Shown here: piece after piece, positions 29,723 to 38,375 of the stretch | How the letters are laid out: the number at the start of each line of letters is the position of its first letter | Numbering within the stretch: position 1 is the first letter of the stretch | From: a virus | IMG/VR virus record: IMGVR_UViG_3300025030_000258 | Span: 1 to 38,674 of that record | Strand: one strand, 5' to 3' | DNA: 38,674 bases | Program-made: the position numbers and the translations under genes | The notes under the pieces: model-generated | Told to the model about the DNA's origin: nothing | What the model saw: the letters and a program-made list of their open reading frames with translations, nothing else | Databases searched by the model: none

Positions 29723-31504
29723 ATGGCAGATTTTATACAACAACTAAAAGAAATGTTACCCGGTACAAAAGAACATACTGAATTAATTTCCAGTCAAAGG
29801 TCAGCAATTGAAGTTATGCAGTTGTGGGAATCAGGAGAAAGTGTTTATTCTCAATTAAAAACCAGACTTGAATTTAACAGAGATTATTATCTTGGAAAAG
29901 AAAGCAGACAATTTAATTCAAGAACTACAGAAGGTGAGCTTCGTATAATAACTAATGTTGGTGCTACCGTTCTTGATTTAATGGTATATTTGCTTTCAAA
30001 TAACGCCCCCTATATTCAAGCAACACCAAGAACTAATGACAAAACGTCTCAGATTGAAGCTAGTGTTGCAGAAGATTTGGGAAATTCAGCTCTTAGAATG
30101 GCAGGATTTCACAAAACATTTAGAAATACTTGCTGGCTTATGGTTCTTGGGGGTTTTGCGTGGTGGTATCCATTTTGGAATAACGAAAAAGAGTTTGGAA
30201 GAAAGAAGAATAAGTTTGATTTTTCTACACTAAATCCATTCACAACCAGAGTTTTTTATCAGGATACAGATTATGAGAAAATTCCTACTTTCATAACTAC
30301 TAAAAGAATGACTCCAGAATCTGTATTTGACTTATATGATGGTTTTGTCGCAGGACCTGATTCACAAAATCCCTTCATTCCTGAAACTATTAAAGGAGAG
30401 GGAATTAGTGATAATAAAGTTACGGTGTTTAGAAAATATGACTCAAAGAATACAATTACTGTTATTGATAGCAGAATAGCAAAAACAGAAGAACATGGCT
30501 TGGATTTCACGCCGCTTATTCAAATAAATAATAAATACGTGGTGAATGATCCCCACGGGCATGATGATATCTTTAGAATGCTTCCCGTAGCTCAAGAGTT
30601 AAACATGCTAATTTCAGCAGCTTCTGAAATTGCAAGAGATTTAGCATGGCCACCTTTATTAGAATATAACGGGGCTTTAGGAGGTAAGAAAGTTCCTAAA
30701 ATGCGTGGGGTTAAAATTCCTGTAAGACGAACAGATAAGGGAGAGTCTTTAGAATATATGGTGAACCCGGCTCAAATGGAGCCTCTTTTAAAACAAATTC
30801 AGTTATTATTAGACCTTTTCCATTTTGTTTCATTGATGCCAAAGGCTGCTGCTGGTGTGTTTGATTCTTCGGTCACATCAGGATTTCAAGCAAGAATTGC
30901 AATGCAACCAGCTACACTTTCAACCGAGAATAAGAGAATAGACCTAGATGCGGCAATAGAAAGACTTGTAAAGATTGCATTATATATGATTGAAAAAAAT
31001 GACCCTTCAGCTCTTGAGGTTGATGAAAACACAAAATTAACAGAACTTTATAATCTTGAATTTAAGGTAGTTTGGCCAGATAACTTACCAATTGATATAG
31101 CAAGAGAAATTCAGAATCTTATATTGGGCATTCAAAATTCATTAACTTCAGTTACTCAAGCTGTTGATAAATACAATGTAATGATGGGTATGGGTTCTAG
31201 TGAGGAAACTTTAAATTATCTAAAACAAGAATCCAAGGATTCAAGCGTAGCTCCAGATCGTGCTCTTAAAGTAGCTCAAGTTCAACAGGCATTATCACAA
31301 ATTGACCAGTCTATGAGTGAAATTAGAGATAAACTTGGGGTTAGTATGACTCCTGATAATATTTTACCCGGAGGAAATGAAACTAATGCAGAAAGAGCTA
31401 TGACCTCTCCCGACCAGCAAAACCAACCAGTAGATACTTCAAGAGAAGCAGTTCCGCCTGAAAGCATGGGCGGACAGATTCTTCCGCCTGGAGGTAATCA
31501 ATAA
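29723..31504 (+). CDS. Portal protein
   Basis: 593 aa. RLEFNRDYYLGKESRQFNSR, then RIITNVGATVLDLMVYLLSN, is the N-terminal clip/wing of phage portals; AQELNMLISAASEIARDLAW and SGFQARIAMQPATLSTENKR fit the stem and crown helices. C-terminal Gln/Pro/Gly-rich tail. Forms the dodecameric DNA channel at the vertex. Position between terminase and scaffold supports the call. The stop is shared with the next start (TAATG). Confidence 0.8.
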   Translation: MADFIQQLKEMLPGTKEHTELISSQRSAIEVMQLWESGESVYSQLKTRLEFNRDYYLGKESRQFNSRTTEGELRIITNVGATVLDLMVYLLSNNAPYIQATPRTNDKTSQIEASVAEDLGNSALRMAGFHKTFRNTCWLMVLGGFAWWYPFWNNEKEFGRKKNKFDFSTLNPFTTRVFYQDTDYEKIPTFITTKRMTPESVFDLYDGFVAGPDSQNPFIPETIKGEGISDNKVTVFRKYDSKNTITVIDSRIAKTEEHGLDFTPLIQINNKYVVNDPHGHDDIFRMLPVAQELNMLISAASEIARDLAWPPLLEYNGALGGKKVPKMRGVKIPVRRTDKGESLEYMVNPAQMEPLLKQIQLLLDLFHFVSLMPKAAAGVFDSSVTSGFQARIAMQPATLSTENKRIDLDAAIERLVKIALYMIEKNDPSALEVDENTKLTELYNLEFKVVWPDNLPIDIAREIQNLILGIQNSLTSVTQAVDKYNVMMGMGSSEETLNYLKQESKDSSVAPDRALKVAQVQQALSQIDQSMSEIRDKLGVSMTPDNILPGGNETNAERAMTSPDQQNQPVDTSREAVPPESMGGQILPPGGNQ

Positions 31505-33294
31505 TGGCATACGCAACAAGACGCAGCTCAGGAGGCTGGACAACAATAGCACCAAGAACTGACTATGCTAATGTAGTTGCAAATTATGCCGCTGTTATTA
31601 GACAAGCTCAGATAGAACAAAAGAATACCGAGATGGAGTCTAAAGTATTTGCATATAAGAACGGTCAATTAAGCTATGAGGATTTAAAAAAGTATCTAGC
31701 AGATTCTCTTATTCAAGAATTATCCGGCTCTCAAAAAGAACTTGGTATAAGACAGCTTCAAGTTGAGCTTGATAATTACGAGGACAATAAAAATAAAGAT
31801 ATTGAAAGAGCAAAAATGGAAGCACAGTTTGCTTCTAATGGGATTTCCGCATCCGAAAGAGTTCAAATTGAAGAATCTTTATTAAGATTTTACAAGGATG
31901 GAACTCCTGAATATACTAATCAACTTAGTACAATAGCTACAGCTAAAGAATTACAGAGAGTAGATCAAAAGAATGCAAAGATTGCTCAAATTGAATCCAG
32001 ACTTTCAGAGAGCGGATTAACCAATAGGGAAAAGATTTCTCTTTATGAACAAGCAAAAGGTATGACGGAAAAAGGAACTGCTGAATATTCTAATTTACAA
32101 ACAAAGATTAACGACATCAAAGTTTTACAAAAGGAAGAAGAAAATAAAAAGAAATTAAATCAAGTTCAAACAGCCCTAATTGATAAATATAGTTCGGGCG
32201 GACTAACTAATGATGAAAAACTTTTAATGAATAAAGAACTTCAAAAGTATGTCGAGAAAGATTCTCAAGATTTTGTTAATCTTAAAGAAAATGAAGCAGC
32301 TTTACTTGGTGCCATAGCAGATGAAAAGAAAGTTGCAGGAAACAAAGGTGTAGAAGATTCAAGAAGAACTGCGGCGATAGAATTTAATAAATCTAATGTA
32401 GAACTTGAAGCTATAGAGGGAAGATTTTCAATAGATGTGAATATGTCAGAAGAAGAATATATGGCGGCTAAGGAACAAATTCTAAATAATCAAAATAAAA
32501 TAATAACCAATCTCGGTAAAGCCGCATCAGAGGAAGAAACAGCTCAAATGCAATTTGAAATACAAAAATTTTTAGAATTAAAAAATGCAGTTCAAACCGG
32601 TCAAGCGGCGGTTGTAAAAGACAAAGAAGGTAAGAAAGCAATTAGATTACTAAAAGAATTGGGTGGCTATATTCAGACAGAAAAGGTAGCAAGTCTTGAC
32701 CAAATAGAAGGTAACATTGCAGCGAGCTACGAAGAAAAACCTGTTGTTACTATTGTGGAAAATGGTGTTGATAAGAAATATGTTGTAAATACAGATGGTA
32801 AATTTGAATTATTATCTGGTCAAGTTAAATCCAGAGATGTTACCGGAAAAGATGTAGCAGTGTATAAAGCCACGGGACAAATCTCTACTTCTGTGGGCAT
32901 TCAAAAGAAAGTAGAAGTGCCCGAATTTGGTTTTACTCCTGTTCCAACATCTAACTTTACCCCAGTGCCATCATCTACAACTGTAACCTCTGGTGGAAGT
33001 AAAGTTTCTACCCCAAAACCAACTACTTCTTCAAACAAAAAGAGTACCTCTAATATTACCAGCTCTACAAAACCAAACGCTGTAGCTTCCACAATATCTG
33101 CAATAACTAACATTACAAAAGCAATTAGAAGTAGCGGACCAGGAAATGCTTATGGGGCAACTACTAAAACGGGAACTATTAAACCAGGCAATATTCGGGG
33201 AACACTTGATTTTGGTATAACTGAAAGACTTGGAATAGGTAAGAAAGTAACCAGTGCTATAAACTGGGCTAGAAGTTTATTCAAGAGGAAATAA
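31504..33294 (+). CDS. Long coiled-coil virion protein
   Basis: 596 aa. Residues about 30-400 are near-continuous coiled coil (EQKNTEMESKVFAYKNGQLS, then EKKVAGNKGVEDSRRTAAIE) with repeat-like blocks; the C-terminal 150 residues are Ser/Thr/Pro-rich (SSTTVTSGGSKVSTPKPTTS). Could be an ejection, scaffold or tape-measure-like protein. No membrane segment or enzymatic motif. Its length would only suit a short tape measure. Confidence 0.55.
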   Translation: MAYATRRSSGGWTTIAPRTDYANVVANYAAVIRQAQIEQKNTEMESKVFAYKNGQLSYEDLKKYLADSLIQELSGSQKELGIRQLQVELDNYEDNKNKDIERAKMEAQFASNGISASERVQIEESLLRFYKDGTPEYTNQLSTIATAKELQRVDQKNAKIAQIESRLSESGLTNREKISLYEQAKGMTEKGTAEYSNLQTKINDIKVLQKEEENKKKLNQVQTALIDKYSSGGLTNDEKLLMNKELQKYVEKDSQDFVNLKENEAALLGAIADEKKVAGNKGVEDSRRTAAIEFNKSNVELEAIEGRFSIDVNMSEEEYMAAKEQILNNQNKIITNLGKAASEEETAQMQFEIQKFLELKNAVQTGQAAVVKDKEGKKAIRLLKELGGYIQTEKVASLDQIEGNIAASYEEKPVVTIVENGVDKKYVVNTDGKFELLSGQVKSRDVTGKDVAVYKATGQISTSVGIQKKVEVPEFGFTPVPTSNFTPVPSSTTVTSGGSKVSTPKPTTSSNKKSTSNITSSTKPNAVASTISAITNITKAIRSSGPGNAYGATTKTGTIKPGNIRGTLDFGITERLGIGKKVTSAINWARSLFKRK

Positions 33295-36200
33295 TGGGCA
33301 TACTGCAAGATCTTCAAAGTAAGATAACGCAAAGTAAACAAGCGTTTTCTAATATAGTTGGTAGTGCTATTAAAGCAGGTTCTTCTATCTATCAAGGATT
33401 GACGAACGCTCCTTTATCTCCAACCTCTTTAAACAAAAGATATGATGTAACAGGGAAAGTATCTAGTGATGTTAAAAGACAGGTTAGTGAAACTATTAAT
33501 ATAGGTAAGCCAGAAAATCGTAAATCTGCTGGAATATTACTCACCCCATTATTACAAACTACTGCCGCTATGAGAAAATTACCAAAACCAATTCAATCTT
33601 TTGTAGATAATCCAAAACTATTTGGCACGGCACCTCAGCTTCCTAAAAGATTTGAGCATCTTCAAGCACAAGACGCTCTAGTTAGAAGCGGTCTTAATTT
33701 TATATCTAATCTAGCAAAAGGAGCGGTTTTCGGTGACCCTAAAAGAACAAAGCAGGTATTAGATTCTTATTCAAAAGTTTTATCTGGTAAGCCAATTACA
33801 AGTTCAGAAAGAAAAGAGTTAGAGAAATTTGCTAATGAGCAACAAATTAATTTTATCTTACAAGCGTCTACAGGTGCGATTGCTGGAAAACTAAAAGTTC
33901 CTAAAGGAGTACCTTTAATACAAGAAGAAGTTACGCTATATCACGGCGGTACTACCGAGAGTTTTTCTAAAGCAGTACCGGGAGGCACAAGAACTAAATT
34001 GAAAAACGTATATGCTACTGAAAGTAAACAATTGGCAGAAATATATGCTGAAAACCGAGGAGGTAAAGTAATAAAAGAAGTTTTTAGTTCGGAAGATTTT
34101 TTTGACCCATCTTCTAAAGAGGCTGTCGGAGAATTGATTAGTTTATTTAACAGTAAAAAAGCAACACTTAGTTCAGAAACCATTATATTTATGAAAGCTG
34201 TGGAAAATGAATTTTCTAGTGGAACACCCACGAGATTATTAGATAGACGGCTCGCTTATTTTGAAAGTATACCAGAAATAAATAAACTATTAAAAGATGC
34301 GGGATATAAAGGTATAAAACTTCCCTATACGGCAGACGTATCGGACATAGCTGGTAACGTTCCAAGTGAATTTGTGTTGTTTTCAGACTCTATACAAAAA
34401 GGTGGAAGTAATATACCGACATTACCTACCACAGAAATATCAGATATCTTAACTCCCGAAGGTCAGGTTAAAATAAAACCTCAAGAGTTAAATGTAAATA
34501 AACTTGACCTTACTTTAGGAGAGAAATTAGATATTCAACAAATTGGAGCAAAAGAAGTTAGAGAAACTTTAAAAGATTCTGAGATTTTAAAAATAGCTAA
34601 AGGTGCTGGTTTAGATACAAAAACTTATTCTTTAGACCAAACTGCGGAAGTGATAGCAGAGCAACTAAACACTCGAAATAGGATAGTGGAATTAGAGAAG
34701 ATTAGAATAAACCTACAAGCTAGTGGTGGAAGTACAGAGGAATTAATAAAGGTAACAAAAGAGATGGTTAATCTCTTGGGTGCAACATCCTCTCAAGGAA
34801 CTGATGTAGCACGACAGCTTAGAGCAAGACAAATTGTAGCTAATGAACTGGATACTCCTATGCAAAGAGTATTTAAGCTTTTAAGAGAAGCTGGGGTTAA
34901 TCCTGATGAATATATTAAAAGGTCAACGAGTGTTGATTTCAACGATCCCAAACAAGTTCAGGATTTTTTTAGAGAGCTTGTACCATCAAAGTGGTGGGAT
35001 TGGACAGATAAATATAGATATGCAAATATGTTGAGTTCTCCAACTACACACACAACAAACATTGGATCAAATGTAACTGGAACAGCTTTAGTAACCCCTA
35101 TTGAAAAAACAATAACTGGGGGATTGGATTGGTTGGCTTCCACAAGTGCTTCTTTAATTGGTAAAAATAGACCAAGACAGACTTTTGCAGGTGAGGGATT
35201 AGAATATGCTAAAGGTTACTTTCCTGAGCTAAAAAATGCTGCTCATAAATTTGCTGATGTTATGTCAGGAACAGTTACATCAAATGCTCAAGGATTAGAT
35301 GCAATGCAACTAACAACATCCACAGAAAAACTAACGTTAGGAAAATTGGAACTTCCAATAAGAGCAAGGGCGTTAGAAAATGTTTGGGATTTTCCATTAA
35401 AAGCTTTAAAAGGTGTGGATGAGTTCTTTAGAGTTCTTAGTAAAGGCGGATTAAAAAAATCATATGAATATCGTATTAGTAAGGGAGTTCCTATTTCTAA
35501 TTTAGAAACTAAAATGGATGATGAGGCAATAAAGAGGTTGTTTAACGCTCCTCTTGGAAAGGCAGATGAGGGAAACATATTAAATGCAATGAGTGAGGTT
35601 GGAAGATTGGTAAATAATTTAAGAAACAACAAAAACCCAATTGTAAGTAGTTTGGCTAAAATATATGCCCCATTTGTAAAAGTAGCTACAAACCTGGCTA
35701 AACAAAGTATTGAGTATTCTCCTCTTGGTTTTACTACGATATGGAAAAATCCTAATAAGACAGAGCAAATTTCTAAAGCTATTATGGGTTCTAGTGTGAC
35801 TTTGGGAGCCTCAATACTTGCATCAAGTGGTAGATTAAGAGGAGCACCAAAATCTAACCAGAAAGAAGAACAAGCATATCTTAGTAAGGGCATTCCTCCT
35901 TACTCGGTAAAAATTGGAAATAAGTGGATTTCTTATCAAAAGATGCACCCTCTAATATCAGCTAATTTTGCTTTAGTTTCAGCCACACACGATGTGTTAA
36001 ACAAAAAGAGTACAGACGATGAAGCCCAGAGATTACTAGATTTAGCAAGTAAATACTTAATGTTCTTTGCCGACCAGTCTTTGAACAAATCAATTGGAGA
36101 ATTTGTTAAACTATCTTCTGGCGACCCTAATGCAATTGAAAGATTTACCGCAACCGGATTCAGACAATTTATACCTTTTAGTTCATTCTTTGCGTGGTTA

Positions 36201-36530
36201 GAAAGAGCTGTAGATCCTGTTCAAAGAAAGCCAAGTGCGGATGCTGGTCCAATTGAAAAGACATTACAAGAAATTATGAAAACACTTCCCGGTCTTGCAG
36301 AGAATGTTCCGGTAAGAGAAGATTTATCAGGAGAGCCGATTCAAAATACAGATAGAATATTAAATATGTTAAGTCCTTTTGGAAAGATAACTACAGAAAC
36401 CCAAAATCCCGAAGCAGATTACTATCTTGAGAGTTTGGATATTAAAAGAGAAAATCGTGTTCAGAATGAACTTGATGATAAAGCTATAACAAAGCTACAA
36501 GAAAAATTAAAGAAAAAGAAACCCCGCTAA
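33294..36530 (+). CDS. Large internal virion protein with ADP-ribosyltransferase-like domain
   Basis: 1078 aa. Residues about 213-370 have the polyvalent ART plan: TLYHGGTTESFSK (YHG at 216-218), then NVYATESKQLAEIYAENRGG, then KDAGYKGIKLPYT and PSEFVLFSDSIQ at the end. Residues about 390-700 contain the phage polyvalent-protein segment YRYANMLSSPTTHTTNIGSN. The C-terminus ends in PFGKITTETQNPEADYYLES. Probably ejected with DNA and able to modify a host protein. The ADP-ribosyl transfer is predicted, not shown. The glutamate of the ARTT loop is not obvious. Confidence 0.65.
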   Translation: MGILQDLQSKITQSKQAFSNIVGSAIKAGSSIYQGLTNAPLSPTSLNKRYDVTGKVSSDVKRQVSETINIGKPENRKSAGILLTPLLQTTAAMRKLPKPIQSFVDNPKLFGTAPQLPKRFEHLQAQDALVRSGLNFISNLAKGAVFGDPKRTKQVLDSYSKVLSGKPITSSERKELEKFANEQQINFILQASTGAIAGKLKVPKGVPLIQEEVTLYHGGTTESFSKAVPGGTRTKLKNVYATESKQLAEIYAENRGGKVIKEVFSSEDFFDPSSKEAVGELISLFNSKKATLSSETIIFMKAVENEFSSGTPTRLLDRRLAYFESIPEINKLLKDAGYKGIKLPYTADVSDIAGNVPSEFVLFSDSIQKGGSNIPTLPTTEISDILTPEGQVKIKPQELNVNKLDLTLGEKLDIQQIGAKEVRETLKDSEILKIAKGAGLDTKTYSLDQTAEVIAEQLNTRNRIVELEKIRINLQASGGSTEELIKVTKEMVNLLGATSSQGTDVARQLRARQIVANELDTPMQRVFKLLREAGVNPDEYIKRSTSVDFNDPKQVQDFFRELVPSKWWDWTDKYRYANMLSSPTTHTTNIGSNVTGTALVTPIEKTITGGLDWLASTSASLIGKNRPRQTFAGEGLEYAKGYFPELKNAAHKFADVMSGTVTSNAQGLDAMQLTTSTEKLTLGKLELPIRARALENVWDFPLKALKGVDEFFRVLSKGGLKKSYEYRISKGVPISNLETKMDDEAIKRLFNAPLGKADEGNILNAMSEVGRLVNNLRNNKNPIVSSLAKIYAPFVKVATNLAKQSIEYSPLGFTTIWKNPNKTEQISKAIMGSSVTLGASILASSGRLRGAPKSNQKEEQAYLSKGIPPYSVKIGNKWISYQKMHPLISANFALVSATHDVLNKKSTDDEAQRLLDLASKYLMFFADQSLNKSIGEFVKLSSGDPNAIERFTATGFRQFIPFSSFFAWLERAVDPVQRKPSADAGPIEKTLQEIMKTLPGLAENVPVREDLSGEPIQNTDRILNMLSPFGKITTETQNPEADYYLESLDIKRENRVQNELDDKAITKLQEKLKKKKPR

Positions 36531-36643
36531 AATTCTCTATATACACAACCTATGTTGGTTATTACCAATACAATTACACCAAATAAAAACACAAAAAAAA
36601 TTTGAACTATTATTGCCCAAACTCCTTCTAAAATTGTTTTCAT
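36527..36643 (-). CDS. 38-aa hydrophobic membrane protein, antisense inside the late arm
   Basis: MKTILEGVWAIIVQIFFVFL then FGVIVLVITNIGCVYREF: one long or two short membrane spans. TATAAT is exactly six bases upstream of the ATG, with no ribosome site, the leaderless pattern. It is the only minus-strand gene inside the 14-kb plus arm and overlaps the convergent stop of the 33294 gene. Could act in superinfection exclusion or lysis control; no homology claim. Confidence 0.5.
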   Translation of the reverse strand: MKTILEGVWAIIVQIFFVFLFGVIVLVITNIGCVYREF

Positions 36644-36649
36644 ACATAT

Positions 36650-36655
36650 ATTATA
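36650..36655 (-). promoter_or_regulatory. -10 box for the 36643 gene
   Basis: TATAAT on the minus strand six bases before ATG 36643. A TTGACA sits too near (about 8 nt) to be its -35, so the upstream half is uncertain. Confidence 0.4.
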
Positions 36656-36680
36656 TACCATACTGTCAATACCTCTAAAC

Positions 36681-36708
36681 TTGATATTTGTTTTTAGTGT
36701 GTTATTAA
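36681..36708 (+). promoter_or_regulatory. Scaffold/coat promoter
   Basis: TTGATA (36681-36686), 16-nt spacer, TATTAA (36703-36708). The context AACTTGATATTT equals that at 26744. Leaves a leader of about 30 nt with AAGGAGGTG before ATG 36745, so this one is leadered. Confidence 0.55.
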
Positions 36709-36744
36709 TGAATTAGAAAGTTCTTAAGGAGGTGTATTTATAAA

Positions 36745-37428
36745 ATGACGCAAGTCGAAACGTTAAAGTCTGATGAAAACTTAACCGCCGTCAAAGACGG
36801 GCAGGAAAGTGCAAAAGGATCAACCGAACCGACTGAGGATACACTATTAGATGGAGCCAAGAACTGGCAACATGCCTTGCAAATTAAGCAGGAGAGGTTA
36901 AAAGAAGAACGAGAAGCACGTGAATTAGCAGAAGCTCGATTGAAAGAAATTGAGGATGCTGAAAAACAAAGGACATTGGATAATTTATCCGAGTCTGATA
37001 AGTGGAAAGTAATTGCCAAAGAGGAAGAAAAGAAACGAGGAGCTTTAGAATTAAAGCAAGTTGTTAAAGATACTCTTTACGATAAAAAACTACCACAGCC
37101 AATCGTAGACCTTTTAACAGAAACTCCGTGGGCGATACCACAGGTAGCCAGAGAATTGGGTGATAATTTCACATGGGACGAAGCTATAGCTTCGGTCAAA
37201 CGCCATTTACCGTCTTATGTTGAATCTTTAGTCGTCGGAGAAATCCCTTCAGAAGAACCTCTAAAGAAGGTTGATTCTGAAAGGTCAGTTGATACCACTA
37301 TTATTAAAGATCATATCTACACTCGTGCAGAGGTGGAAGCTCTTGGTAAAGATCCTGTTGCTTACGAGAAGCACAGAGATGCAATACTAAGGCAAATGGC
37401 TAAATATGGTGGAAGATTGCCCGAATAG
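36745..37428 (+). CDS. Scaffolding protein
   Basis: 227 aa, acidic and highly helical. Residues about 45-115 are a coiled coil (ALQIKQERLKEEREARELAE). It lies directly before the coat protein with a strong ribosome site AAGGAGG, as in HK97/P22-like operons. Scaffold directs capsid shell assembly and is then lost. The C-terminal region YEKHRDAILRQMAKYGGRLPE could be the coat-binding tail. No protease is seen in the window. Confidence 0.7.
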   Translation: MTQVETLKSDENLTAVKDGQESAKGSTEPTEDTLLDGAKNWQHALQIKQERLKEEREARELAEARLKEIEDAEKQRTLDNLSESDKWKVIAKEEEKKRGALELKQVVKDTLYDKKLPQPIVDLLTETPWAIPQVARELGDNFTWDEAIASVKRHLPSYVESLVVGEIPSEEPLKKVDSERSVDTTIIKDHIYTRAEVEALGKDPVAYEKHRDAILRQMAKYGGRLPE

Positions 37429-37474
37429 AATTACCCTTCTCATTAATTATTTAATTAAGAGGGGGTGTATTTAA

Positions 37475-38317
37475 ATGGCTAATATAACAGTTACAACGGC
37501 TGATAACTTTAGACCTGAAATATGGTCGCCAGAAGTCAAAAGGGCTGTAGAGTCAAACTTGACTATGGCTAAGCTAGTTAATAGGAATTACGATGGCGAA
37601 ATCCAAAAGAAAGGTGATACTGTTCACATAGTTGATATCTCTAACCTATCAGTTGGTGATAAATCAGCTAGTACGGATGTTACCTACGAAGCAATTACAG
37701 AAGATAAAACTTCTTTAACGATTGACAAGCATAAATATGCGGCTTTCAAGCTTGAGGACATTGTGGCAGTTCAATCCAATACCAATCTTTTGACAGAGTA
37801 TTCTAACAAAGTTGGTTACGCTCTTGCAAAACAAATAGATACTGATTTACTGGCACTATACGTAGCGTTAGGACAGTCAGCAGGTGCAGATAATACAGAT
37901 ATTACTGCAGCGACTTTCTTGTCAGCAATACAATTCTTAGATTTAGCAGATGCTCCGGAAACAGACAGATCTGCGGTATTTACTGCTGGACAAAAGAAAG
38001 CTTTCTTGGGTGTTGATCAATTCGTAAGATATGATGCAACAGGTATCGGCGGACAGCAAAACCCGATAATTAGAGGACAATTTGGTGAACTTTATGGTGT
38101 GAGAGTATTCTTCACCACAAATGTAACCACAGCTGGTTCTCCTGCAGGCGATCATAACCTTATGTTCCACAAAGAAGCGTTCGCACTTGCAATGCAAAAG
38201 GACATAAGAATTCAAAGTCAGTACGATATTGATGCTTTGGCAGAGAAAGTTGTGGGCGACGTACTATACGGGATCAAGGAGTATCGTGATACTTTTGGCG
38301 TAGTAGTCAAAACTTAA
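37475..38317 (+). CDS. Major capsid (coat) protein
   Basis: 280 aa. N-terminus ITVTTADNFRPEIWSPEVKR, then MAKLVNRNYDGEIQKKGDTVH, is the usual start of P22/HK97-fold coat proteins; YAAFKLEDIVAVQSNTNLLT, then SAIQFLDLADAPETDRSAVF, then NPIIRGQFGELYGVRVFFTT follow the coat-family order. Strong ribosome site GAGGGGGTG. Forms the icosahedral shell. Followed by a strong terminator, as expected for the most abundant protein. Confidence 0.88.
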   Translation: MANITVTTADNFRPEIWSPEVKRAVESNLTMAKLVNRNYDGEIQKKGDTVHIVDISNLSVGDKSASTDVTYEAITEDKTSLTIDKHKYAAFKLEDIVAVQSNTNLLTEYSNKVGYALAKQIDTDLLALYVALGQSAGADNTDITAATFLSAIQFLDLADAPETDRSAVFTAGQKKAFLGVDQFVRYDATGIGGQQNPIIRGQFGELYGVRVFFTTNVTTAGSPAGDHNLMFHKEAFALAMQKDIRIQSQYDIDALAEKVVGDVLYGIKEYRDTFGVVVKT

Positions 38318-38336
38318 CATTGTTTTAATGTTCATT

Positions 38337-38359
38337 GAGCCAGGGACGCCTGGCTCTTT
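38337..38359 (+). terminator. Rho-independent terminator after the coat gene
   Basis: GAGCCAGG (38337-38344) and CCTGGCTC (38349-38356) pair perfectly over 8 bp around GACG; TTT follows. Ends the structural operon before the glycosyltransferase copy. Confidence 0.8.
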
Positions 38360-38360
38360 G

Positions 38361-38369
38361 TGTTAAAAT
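38361..38369 (+). promoter_or_regulatory. Extended -10 before the glycosyltransferase copy
   Basis: TGTTAAAAT (TG-n-TAAAAT) six bases before ATG 38376. No -35 match, as tolerated by extended -10 promoters. It lies just after the terminator, so the gene is restarted as a separate unit. Leaderless spacing. Confidence 0.45.
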
Positions 38370-38375
38370 ATGATT

